A stretch of 16,551 bases of DNA, taken from an uncultured Cytophagaceae bacterium (GTDB lineage: Bacteria; Bacteroidota; Bacteroidia; Cytophagales; Microscillaceae). Shown here piece after piece: positions 1-6,778 of this stretch. Both the position numbers and the translations under genes were made by a program. The stretch is taken from contig CALDJV010001185.1 in NCBI GenBank assembly GCA_937899305.1, forward strand, positions 1 to 16,551. The letters run 5' to 3'. The notes beneath the pieces were generated by a model. That model saw only the letters and a program-made list of their open reading frames with translations, was not told the DNA's origin and did not search any database. Each line of letters begins with the position of its first letter. Within the stretch, counting starts at the first letter, position 1.

Positions 1-118
1 TTATACAAATTAGAAACATAAATTGGGAAACTTATTTTTGTTTCATCCCTAAGCAAAGACATTATATTATCCATCAGGTAAAAAAGATTAAGATAATAAT
101 TCCCTCAATATTTTTTGC

Positions 119-150
119 AAAAGACATCGGAACTTTCTGATGTCTTTTTT
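119..150 (+). terminator. Intrinsic terminator of a gene left of the window
   Basis: A 10-bp perfect stem (119-128 with 139-148, AAAAGACATC / GATGTCTTTT) with a 10-base loop runs straight into a T tract. No gene is visible in 1-118, so it probably ends a transcript that starts outside the window. The A-rich left arm would let it work on either strand, but only the lipoprotein gene to its right is nearby and that gene reads away from it. Bases 1-216 otherwise hold only AT-rich spacer. Confidence 0.7.
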
Positions 151-216
151 GTTTCTAGCCTAACCCTATCTGATTAGTCAAATTCTTTGTAGCTTATCAA
201 CTTAACACTACTCAAT

Positions 217-816
217 ATGATCAAGCATTTACCCATCATATTTTTATGCATCTTCTTGGCAGGGTGCCAATCTAATCGCAAAACGGATATTTCTGAGCTG
301 CTTTCTAAACTAAGTCGTCAACAAAATTTGAACTTTAAATCTATGGGTAAAGGTCGTGGAAAAGACCTGATTGATGAATTGTTTAAAGAGGCTCTGGATA
401 AAGATGGTGACTTGGAAGATTTGTACAACGAAATTTTGGAAGTTCGCACACAAACCAAACGTAAGTTGAGACCTTACAGGGCGTATCAAAATATCCAAGA
501 GAGTTATATCCACTCTATGGAGGGGCACATCCAACAAATGCAAGATTCTACCCTGAAACAAGAGGCCTCCAAAAACCTCAAACGGTTAGAAAGGCTCTTT
601 TCCCGAGAAAAAGATGCTTACAATACCCTCGAGTACCGAATCCAGGGAAAACGAAAGTACCTGCAAGACCTCACTACTTTAATGAAGTTTCAGGTAACTG
701 AAAAATTGATGTATGATCACTTTGCTCAAAAAAGGCCCAATCCTCAAGACATTCAAGATGTAGAAAGTAAATTGAATAGCCTTCAAAAAAAGGTAAAGAA
801 GCGAATCAAACCGTAA
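217..816 (+). CDS. Small helical lipoprotein of unknown function
   Basis: The 199-residue product starts with a lipoprotein signal peptide: Lys3-His4, a hydrophobic stretch, then lipobox Leu-Ala-Gly-Cys with the lipidated cysteine at residue 17. The residues after the cysteine (Gln-Ser-Asn-Arg-Lys) lack the acidic cluster that sends Bacteroidota lipoproteins to the cell surface, so a periplasm-facing site is more likely; that is inference. The rest is highly charged and predicted mostly alpha-helical, with heptad-like stretches around residues 70-170 and a basic C-terminus, and no cysteine besides the lipidated one. I do not recognise a family. The gene stands alone between two hairpin terminators (119-150 and 902-931), so it is probably monocistronic. 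Its ATG has no Shine-Dalgarno sequence, as is normal in this phylum, and I found no clear TAnnTTTG box upstream. Confidence 0.8.
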   Translation: MIKHLPIIFLCIFLAGCQSNRKTDISELLSKLSRQQNLNFKSMGKGRGKDLIDELFKEALDKDGDLEDLYNEILEVRTQTKRKLRPYRAYQNIQESYIHSMEGHIQQMQDSTLKQEASKNLKRLERLFSREKDAYNTLEYRIQGKRKYLQDLTTLMKFQVTEKLMYDHFAQKRPNPQDIQDVESKLNSLQKKVKKRIKP

Positions 817-901
817 GCAACACATTCTATTTATTCCATTGTAAATAAAAACTGGGCCGTCTACCTGCATCTGCCGAGTCACGTCAAAATCATTGCTCAC
901 T

Positions 902-931
902 CCCTGTAAAAAAGTTTTACAGGGTTTTATT
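902..931 (+). terminator. Intrinsic terminator after the lipoprotein gene
   Basis: A perfect 10-bp stem (902-911 CCCTGTAAAA with 915-924 TTTTACAGGG) and a 3-base loop are followed by TTTTATT. It lies 85 bases past the lipoprotein stop and 94 bases before the chosen start of the leucine-rich-repeat gene. It therefore separates those two genes into different transcripts, unless it is read through. Confidence 0.85.
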
Positions 932-1025
932 CATTTTAATGAAAATATATCTCGAGCTTTGTATGCACCCTATGTACTGCCATTCTTCACCACTACATCA
1001 TCATTTACAAAAGATAAATACCATC

Positions 1026-3059
1026 ATGAAGGCAATATTTCTGATCAACTTAATTTATATGAGCATTTGGTTGTTATCGTTCACTCAAGTGACTTATGCT
1101 CAGGACAGAAAAAAGAAACAAAAAGAAGTCGAAGAAATAGTTGAACCTGATATTACGGTAGAGTTTCAGGAAACAAGAGCCAACGCGCGATCTTCTTATC
1201 AGGCAATCATGAACCGGGCATTTCAAAATAAGGATAAAACTTATTTATTGAATTTAAGGAATCACAACCTCGATCAATTATCTCAAAACATAGGCACACT
1301 TAAGAATCTAAAAACACTGGATCTTAGGATGAATCGCCTGAAAACACTTCCGGAAAGTATCGGCCAACTCCAAAACTTACAGGTATTGAATTTAGCCGCT
1401 AACCAAATCACCCATTTACCCAAAAGTTTTGCCCAACTTCAGGCGCTCCAGGAATTACAATTATTGAATAATAATTTGACTTCTTTTTTTGAAGTAATTG
1501 GTGATCTCAAAAACCTACAACGATTAGATTTGTCTCAAAACTTCCTCCAGCAATTACCTCCTAAAATTGGTCAACTTAGCCAACTGAAAACGCTTAATTT
1601 AAAGGAGAATCGTCTCAAAGAGCTCCCTGTGGCACTTACAAAACTCAAGCACTTACGCGCCCTTAAATTGTCGCACAATACTACGCTGCAAAAATTACCT
1701 GCCAATATAGGGGCCCTTAAGAATTTAGAATCGCTCCTGGTAAAAAGAAATCGCCTAGAGAGTTTGCCCCAAAGTATTGGGAAACTCAAGCAACTACAAA
1801 CGCTCAATGTGGATCAAAATCAATTGAAAAGCCTCCCGAAAAGTATTGGGAGACTCAAAAATTTGCAACAACTTAGTGTGGCCAAAAATCAATTGAAACG
1901 TTTACCCAAACACATTGGCAACCTTGAACAACTACAACATCTAGGGTTACAAGAAAATCAACTCACCAAATTGCCCAACGCGATTGGTAAATTATCTAAC
2001 CTCACCGGTCTAAATCTGGCCAAAAACCAGTTGACTACCCTGCCAACCAGTATCAAAGAACTCAAAAAATTAGAATTCATCAGTTTTAAACACAATCGTT
2101 TGCGTACCCTGCCTCAGGTTTTAGGGAAACTTTCTAGTTTGCAACACCTTGTATTAAGCCACAACCAATTACAAATGCTTCCGAACGATTTAGCGAACTT
2201 AAGCAAACTCTATTCTCTGCTAGTCAACGATAACCAGTTGAAGCAATTGCCCGAAAATATTGGTGGAATGCATACTTTGGGAGAATTAGACATAAGAAAA
2301 AATCGGCTTACCCGTTTGCCCAATGGTCTGGATAAACTATACCTTTTGCGGTTTTTGAAGGCCTCGGCAAACCAACTTACTACTCTTCCGGCTAACATTG
2401 GAAACCTTACCAATCTAGAAAAGCTATCTTTAAGCAACAATCGTCTCACGAAACTCCCCGAAAGCATCGGGAAACTGTACCAACTCAAGTTTTTAAACTT
2501 ATTCGGCAATCGTTTGACGCATTTACCCAGTTCATTTGGAAAACTTTATAGTTTGGAAACTTTGTACCTTTCCTACAATAAACTTGTTGCGCTTCCCGAT
2601 AATTTCCACCGCCTCCAGGCATTGTGGACCCTGGACTTGACCAGCAATCAGTTACAAAGTTTGCCTCCTCGTTTTTTTGAACTCTACCAGCTCACGAGTT
2701 TGCATCTCTCAAACAATCGCCTCACGGTATTGCCCAAAGAAATAGGCCAACTTCGAAATTTATTTAGGTTAGATATTGCCCAAAATCTTTTGACCCAACT
2801 TCCAGAAAGCATTGGAGCACTCAAGCGCTTGATGACGATCGATTTGTCGGGCAACCAACTCACTCATTTACCCAAAAGCATTGGGCAACTTACAAGTTTG
2901 TCGTTACTCAACTTATCAGATAATCAACTTGTAACCCTTCCTGAAAGTATTCGCCACCTTAAGAATTTGCGTCGTTTGAATTTAAAAGGAAACCCTATAC
3001 CTACCGACCAACAATTCAAAATAAAAGAGTGGTTACCAAAATGTAACATTCTGTTTTAG
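1026..3059 (+). CDS. Secreted leucine-rich-repeat protein (about 26 repeats)
   Basis: The protein is 677 residues from the ATG at 1026. An in-frame ATG at 939 exists, but 1026 gives a proper signal peptide: Met-Lys-Ala, a hydrophobic core, and likely cleavage after Ala25 in TYAQD. The first 29 codons of the longer form look like non-coding sequence. A charged linker (27-70) precedes about 26 leucine-rich repeats (about 73-660) of 23 residues each, of the form IGxLxxLxxLxLxxNxLxxLPxx, the same class as in SHOC2/ROCO-type proteins. One repeat, around TTLQKL, has 24 residues. The solenoid ends in a short cap (EWLPKCNILF). No kinase, GTPase, sortase or type IX sorting domain is present, so it is probably a periplasmic or exported binding scaffold. 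Its partner is unknown. The C-terminus lacks the usual type IX secretion CTD. It is followed by a strong terminator shared with the convergent hemH. Confidence 0.93.
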   Translation: MKAIFLINLIYMSIWLLSFTQVTYAQDRKKKQKEVEEIVEPDITVEFQETRANARSSYQAIMNRAFQNKDKTYLLNLRNHNLDQLSQNIGTLKNLKTLDLRMNRLKTLPESIGQLQNLQVLNLAANQITHLPKSFAQLQALQELQLLNNNLTSFFEVIGDLKNLQRLDLSQNFLQQLPPKIGQLSQLKTLNLKENRLKELPVALTKLKHLRALKLSHNTTLQKLPANIGALKNLESLLVKRNRLESLPQSIGKLKQLQTLNVDQNQLKSLPKSIGRLKNLQQLSVAKNQLKRLPKHIGNLEQLQHLGLQENQLTKLPNAIGKLSNLTGLNLAKNQLTTLPTSIKELKKLEFISFKHNRLRTLPQVLGKLSSLQHLVLSHNQLQMLPNDLANLSKLYSLLVNDNQLKQLPENIGGMHTLGELDIRKNRLTRLPNGLDKLYLLRFLKASANQLTTLPANIGNLTNLEKLSLSNNRLTKLPESIGKLYQLKFLNLFGNRLTHLPSSFGKLYSLETLYLSYNKLVALPDNFHRLQALWTLDLTSNQLQSLPPRFFELYQLTSLHLSNNRLTVLPKEIGQLRNLFRLDIAQNLLTQLPESIGALKRLMTIDLSGNQLTHLPKSIGQLTSLSLLNLSDNQLVTLPESIRHLKNLRRLNLKGNPIPTDQQFKIKEWLPKCNILF

Positions 3060-3089
3060 CGCATTGTACTCAACAGAGGAGGTAAAACA

Positions 3090-3140
3090 ATGTATTGTAT
3101 GATATATGATAATTTAATACTAAAGCAATTCAAGCGCTGA
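3090..3140 (+). CDS. Possible 16-codon micro-ORF with a strong Shine-Dalgarno
   Basis: After the leucine-rich-repeat stop there is GAGGAGGT (3076-3083), seven bases, then ATG at 3090 opening 16 codons (MYCMIYDNLILKQFKR) that stop at TGA 3138-3140. The stop codon lies inside the left arm of the terminator hairpin. The ribosome-binding site is textbook, which is odd in a phylum that mostly ignores such sites and in a window where other starts lack one. It may be chance. There is no downstream gene on this strand for it to regulate as a leader peptide. Confidence 0.25.
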   Translation: MYCMIYDNLILKQFKR

Positions 3141-3172
3141 TTGGTTTTGAGGGGCCAGTCAGCGCTTGAATT
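3127..3172. terminator. Bidirectional terminator between the LRR gene and hemH
   Basis: An inverted repeat with 14 perfect pairs (3127-3140 with 3159-3172) extends by four more pairs, one of them G-T, to a 10-base loop (3145-3154). It is followed by TTATTTT on the plus strand, and its AATT ends give a short T run on the minus strand. It sits between the convergent stops at 3059 and 3203 and probably ends both transcripts. Confidence 0.85.
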
Positions 3173-3202
3173 ATTTTAACATTACCAAAGATATGTCAAA
3201 TG

Positions 3203-4351
3203 CTACAACACACTTCTTCTTTCGCGGTCAAATTTTTCTTCTATATCATTGGTTTTTATCGAGTCTAGTACCTTCGGTTGCACTTGAGCGTGTTCCAATA
3301 CGAGGGACTTCAAACACTCAATCCAAAGTGGATTGCTATTCAGGCTTTCTACCAACTGCCAATGCTCACCGCCTTCTTCTTCAAATACTTCTTTGTACTC
3401 CTCTCCTACCTCGATGGTAGTTTCCAGGCAATCGGCCACAAAAGCAGGAGAAAATGCCAATACCTTCTTTTTGCCTTCATGGGCCAACCTCTTGATCGTG
3501 TCTTCGGTATAAGGTTTTAGCCAGGGGTCGCGCCCCAAACGAGATTGAAAACAGGTGGTATATTGGTCTTCTTTGAGCTCTAATGCCTTGGCCAACAGAC
3601 GAGTAGTTGCAAAACACTGGGCCCGATAACAGCCTCGATTGTTGGCGTGCATCGTGGCACAACAGTTGGCTTCTCCAGCCACAGCTGGATTCTTGGCGGC
3701 ATCTTTCAAGCAGGTGCCAGTATGGTCTCCTTTGCGAATTTGTCGCTCGGGCAACCCATGATAACTAAATATGACTTGGTCGTAATCGTGCTCTTTTAAA
3801 TATTTTTTACCAATCTCGGTAAATGCATGAATAAACTCGGGGTGATCGAAGAAGCTTTGTACAAAATGCAAGTCAGGTACAATTTGCCATTTTTTTACCA
3901 ACTCCATTACTTTTTGATGTACCGAACCCGATGTAGCTGAAGCATATTGAGGAAACAATGGAACCACAATGATGCGCTCTAGCCCTTGGTCTTTGAGCTT
4001 GTTTAGGGCTACTTCAACGCTTGGGTTTTGGTATCGCATTCCCAGGCTCACAATAAAATCATCTCCTAATGTCTCCTGCAATAATTTTTCTACTTCAAAT
4101 CCGTAGGTTTTGATTGGGGATCCTTCTTCGGTCCATAGTTTTTTGTATTCTCGCGCCGACTTAGGGGCTCGAAAAGTAGCGATGATGCCATTGACTAACA
4201 AAAAACGAAAAAGAAAAGGAATATCGATGACCCTTCCATCCATCAAAAACTCTCGCAGATAACGTCTCACTGCCGGAGTATTGGGGTTATCGGGAGTTCC
4301 TAAATTCACAATCAAAACGCCCATCTTAGGCTGATGTGTAGTGCTTGCCAT
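3203..4351 (-). CDS. hemH: Ferrochelatase (protoporphyrin / coproporphyrin ferrochelatase)
   Basis: This enzyme inserts Fe2+ into a porphyrin in the last steps of heme synthesis. Family signatures are clear (numbering from the TTG four codons upstream; subtract 4 for the chosen start): GVLIVNLGTPDNP at 15-27; SYHGLPERQ at 200-208 with the metal-binding His202; FQSRLGRDPWLKPY at 272-285; and DCLETTIEVG at 311-320 with the second active-site residue Glu314. The product from ATG 4351 is 382 residues. The upstream TTG at 4363 lies inside the promoter's -7 box and cannot be the start. Between the catalytic His and the FQSRLG motif there are six cysteines (218, 234, 235, 245, 250, 271), more than in the enterobacterial enzyme; some bacterial ferrochelatases carry an internal [2Fe-2S] cluster in this area, and whether this one does is untested. 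It is transcribed alone, converging on the leucine-rich-repeat gene. Confidence 0.96.
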   Translation of the reverse strand: MASTTHQPKMGVLIVNLGTPDNPNTPAVRRYLREFLMDGRVIDIPFLFRFLLVNGIIATFRAPKSAREYKKLWTEEGSPIKTYGFEVEKLLQETLGDDFIVSLGMRYQNPSVEVALNKLKDQGLERIIVVPLFPQYASATSGSVHQKVMELVKKWQIVPDLHFVQSFFDHPEFIHAFTEIGKKYLKEHDYDQVIFSYHGLPERQIRKGDHTGTCLKDAAKNPAVAGEANCCATMHANNRGCYRAQCFATTRLLAKALELKEDQYTTCFQSRLGRDPWLKPYTEDTIKRLAHEGKKKVLAFSPAFVADCLETTIEVGEEYKEVFEEEGGEHWQLVESLNSNPLWIECLKSLVLEHAQVQPKVLDSIKTNDIEEKFDRERRSVL

Positions 4352-4360
4352 ATCTATTAT

Positions 4361-4392
4361 CAAAATTAACGTCGAGCAATATTACATTCAAA
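4361..4392 (-). promoter_or_regulatory. hemH promoter, Bacteroidota sigma-A type
   Basis: Read on the minus strand: TTTG (4392-4389), 20 bases, then TAATTTTG (4368-4361), a full match to TAnnTTTG. Only nine bases separate the box from the hemH ATG, so the transcript would have almost no 5' leader. Confidence 0.7.
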
Positions 4393-4447
4393 TATGTTTC
4401 AATAACAAATTTTTTGGGAAGGTTGTTTAATAGATCATCTCAAATTT

Positions 4448-4668
4448 AGTCCATAGTTTCTCTAGTTAGTAGTCAGGAGTTGGTAGTTTTTTGTTTTCAA
4501 GTCCATAGTTCTTTAGTCCACGGTCGATAGTCCAATACTGTTTCCTTAACACTATTCGAGTCCATATGGCGAGTAGCGTTTCCCCCGTTTGGGGGAATTA
4601 AAGGGGGCTTTCGTGGATTACCACCACATACCTAAATCCTTAAGGAAACAGCATTGGTCGATAGTCCA
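4448..4668. repeat. Repeat-rich spacer with an inverted-repeat (MITE-like) element
   Basis: The 488-base gap between hemH and the WG-repeat gene has no credible gene. It contains six copies of the word AGTCCA (starting 4448, 4500, 4515, 4529, 4559, 4663), most continuing as TAG, CAG or CGG. Within it, 4532-4549 (CCAATACTGTTTCCTTAA) and 4640-4657 (its reverse complement with one change) form 18-base inverted repeats around about 90 bases. The enclosed part carries a hairpin, TTCCCCC-GTTT-GGGGGAA at 4580-4597. No transposase is present. This resembles a non-autonomous mobile or REP-like element; the family is unknown to me. Bases 4670-4839 look like decayed AT-rich repeats with no recognisable feature. 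Confidence 0.65.
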
Positions 4669-4839
4669 CAGTAGCGCAAGGCGGAACAATTAGCTCAGCT
4701 CGCCAAGGCTCAGTTAATCAACAATTAAACATCAATAACCGCAGAACGAAGTTCAAGCTCTGCCGAAGGCTAATCAATACGTCGCCTCGTGCAGCCATTT
4801 AGCCATTTAACAACTACTTAACCATCAGCCAAAGTTCAA

Positions 4840-5901
4840 CTACTTTTTCTGAATCACCCCCCATTGGCCGCTGTACTTCACCACACATTTTCCGGCTACA
4901 AAATTGCCTACTTGCTCAAATTGTGGCTGGATGACTACTTGCCCGTTTCTGTTCATAAAACCCCACTTGGTTCCTTTCTTGAAAGCGATCATTCCATCCG
5001 AACAAGCTTTATAGGTATTGGGTTTCAATTGAGGTGAAATGATCATCTTTCCGGTTCGGTCAATAAAACCAAAACGTTTTTGCCCATTTACATCGTCTTT
5101 AGCAACCGCCGCCAAACCATCCGAAAACGCTTCAGCTCCTTTGAAAGTTTGACCAAACTGGGGCTTACCTGTCCGATCAATGTATACCCATTTGTCATAT
5201 TGCAGGGCCACCGCACAAAGTCCTTTCTGGAAACCACCGTAGCTTACTTCATAAAACTGGGGCGAAATCACAATTTTACCTTTTTGATCCATAAATCCCC
5301 ACTTGGGCCCGGAAGCACTTTGTACTGCGGTCAATCCTTCTGAAAAGTCCTGGGCATCGCTCACTGGAGTCATCTTCATTGGTTTTCCCATTTTGTCAAT
5401 GAACATGCTCTGTTGGCCCATTACCTTACAATAGCCCTCCGAAAAAGTATAAGATACGTTGGGGTTGATGTTTCGCGTGGGTGCAATCACCATTTTGCCG
5501 TTCTTGTCGACAAAGCCGTAGGTGGTTTCATAAGGGCTGGCGTTGGGTTTGTTGCTTGGTTTAAAATAGACTGCCCTTCCGTTCGAAAAGCTGTTAAAAT
5601 ATCCTTTTCGAAACGCAATCATTACCTTGTTTTTTTGATTGATAAACCCACCCTCTTTGCCTTTGCCTACTGCGGCCAAGCCTTCCGAAAACGAAGCAGC
5701 TGCGGTGTAATCAGCAGGTATGACCCATTTGCCCTTGGAGTTGATGTACCCCCATTTACCTTTGAGTTTAGCGGCGGCCAGGCCTTCCGAAAAGCCAATC
5801 AATGACTCGTACTGGGGTTTTATCAACCATTTCCAGGAAGTCTGGGCCGAGGCAAACATACTATATAAGGTGGCGAGGGTGATTAAAATAGTTTTTTTCA
5901 T
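4840..5901 (-). CDS. Secreted WG-repeat protein
   Basis: The 353-residue product has a signal peptide in its first 20 residues, ending ASAQ with cleavage before or after the Gln. The mature part is about eight WG repeats plus a partial C-terminal one. Each has a core such as KWGYINSKGKWVI, EGGFINQKNKVMI, YGFVDKNGKMVI, KWGFMDQKGKIVI or KWGFMNRNGQVVI, followed by a stretch ending FSEGLAAV or similar. WG (KWG) repeats form beta-rich solenoids in many bacterial extracytoplasmic proteins; their function is mostly unknown. Some cores have drifted (QSMFIDKMGKP, KWVYIDRTGKP lack the Gly). There is no catalytic domain. A periplasmic binding or scaffold role is the safest guess. It is divergent from the secreted-protein gene at 6053, with about 150 bases between the starts, and no clear promoter box was found. 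The GC content is a little higher than that of the spacer before it. Confidence 0.93.
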   Translation of the reverse strand: MKKTILITLATLYSMFASAQTSWKWLIKPQYESLIGFSEGLAAAKLKGKWGYINSKGKWVIPADYTAAASFSEGLAAVGKGKEGGFINQKNKVMIAFRKGYFNSFSNGRAVYFKPSNKPNASPYETTYGFVDKNGKMVIAPTRNINPNVSYTFSEGYCKVMGQQSMFIDKMGKPMKMTPVSDAQDFSEGLTAVQSASGPKWGFMDQKGKIVISPQFYEVSYGGFQKGLCAVALQYDKWVYIDRTGKPQFGQTFKGAEAFSDGLAAVAKDDVNGQKRFGFIDRTGKMIISPQLKPNTYKACSDGMIAFKKGTKWGFMNRNGQVVIQPQFEQVGNFVAGKCVVKYSGQWGVIQKK

Positions 5902-6052
5902 ATGATGTAAGCTTTGATTATTTCTGGTAGAACGTAATAAATCGTTGATAAATTGGCATCAGGTGATAGTTCATAGCAAGAAAACCGTCTTGATCTTTTT
6001 TTATTTCCTAAAACTATTTATCTAGTGTCTCAAATAAGTTCAAACATTGATT

Positions 6053-6634
6053 ATGAAACATTTACTGAATACCTTCATTTTGGTGGCTTTGTGTACCATG
6101 GCCAGTATAGCACAAACTAAGAAAGATCACCGAGAAATCAAGAAAACTTTGCGACGCTTTCAACGCGCCTTAATGACCTGGGATATTGAAAAAATATTGT
6201 ATTATACCCCACCTGAAGTATTCGAGATATCTCCCAAAATACTAATGGAAGACCTACTGCAAAGTAACTCTGAGAAATTTACTCTCCTAAAAATAAAAAC
6301 AAAAAAAATATATCCAGTAATGCTATACGATGGCACCAAGTACGCCCTAACCGAATATACGGGCCAGATGATGCTCAAATTATCTGAAGAAGAAAAAAAG
6401 AATATAGAGGAGTTGGCCACTTTGTGGAAGCAACAAGAGGGTGCTCAAAATGTAATTTTGAATAAAGCCAAACAACAAATCAGGATACGCCACACCTGGA
6501 GAGTATGTGCCATGTCTACTCCTGGAGGCAAGGGCTGGAAATTTATGCAAATGTCTACTGATCCAATCATTTTGGATAAAGTAATTCCGCAGCAAATACA
6601 ACGAAAATTGCGAGAACAAGCCAAAGAGGAATGA
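6053..6634 (+). CDS. Secreted protein of unknown function
   Basis: I chose the ATG at 6053 (193 residues) over an in-frame TTG at 6047, because it begins a normal signal peptide (MKHLLNTFILVALC..., cleavage near ASIAQ). The mature part starts with a charged helix (KKDHREIKKTLRRFQRAL), then alternating strands and helices, including a YDGTKYALTEYTGQMMLKL strand pair, and ends with a tryptophan-containing strand (KGWKFMQMS) and a charged helix. The early helix followed by a curved sheet recalls NTF2/SnoaL-like folds, but I cannot confirm it from sequence. No catalytic motif, repeat or lipobox is visible. A weak 6-bp hairpin follows the stop at 6635-6650 without a T tract. The next gene, glyQS, has its own promoter. 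Confidence 0.8.
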   Translation: MKHLLNTFILVALCTMASIAQTKKDHREIKKTLRRFQRALMTWDIEKILYYTPPEVFEISPKILMEDLLQSNSEKFTLLKIKTKKIYPVMLYDGTKYALTEYTGQMMLKLSEEEKKNIEELATLWKQQEGAQNVILNKAKQQIRIRHTWRVCAMSTPGGKGWKFMQMSTDPIILDKVIPQQIQRKLREQAKEE

Positions 6635-6740
6635 TGGCTTTTTGAAGCCAAACTCAAGGGAAATAGCCACTAAAATATCTCATTGAATGGGGTGAAATTC
6701 TGAGAGGACAAGAAAAACCTAAAACTTTCACCTCCAAATC

Positions 6741-6771
6741 TTTAGAGTTTTCTGAGAGGTTTTTACCTTTG
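6741..6771 (+). promoter_or_regulatory. glyQS promoter, Bacteroidota sigma-A type
   Basis: TTTA (6741-6744, one base off TTTG), 19 bases, then TACCTTTG (6764-6771), a full TAnnTTTG match and identical to the box of the tRNA promoter at 9768. It ends seven bases before the glyQS ATG, so transcription should start at or just before the start codon. Confidence 0.65.
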
Positions 6772-6778
6772 CCGCGTT

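Noticed and set aside
939..1025. Upstream ATG extension of the leucine-rich-repeat gene
   Set aside because: The extra 29 residues are not signal-like, while ATG 1026 begins a clean signal peptide.
1242..3006. Possible CRISPR-like regular repeats
   Set aside because: The 69-base periodicity is coding and explained by leucine-rich repeats; no constant repeat/variable spacer pattern exists.
4352..4363. TTG start adding four codons to hemH
   Set aside because: The TTG lies in the TAnnTTTG box; an ATG follows at 4351.
6635..6650. Short hairpin TGGCTT / AAGCCA after the secreted-protein gene
   Set aside because: Only six pairs and no T tract, so too weak to call a terminator.
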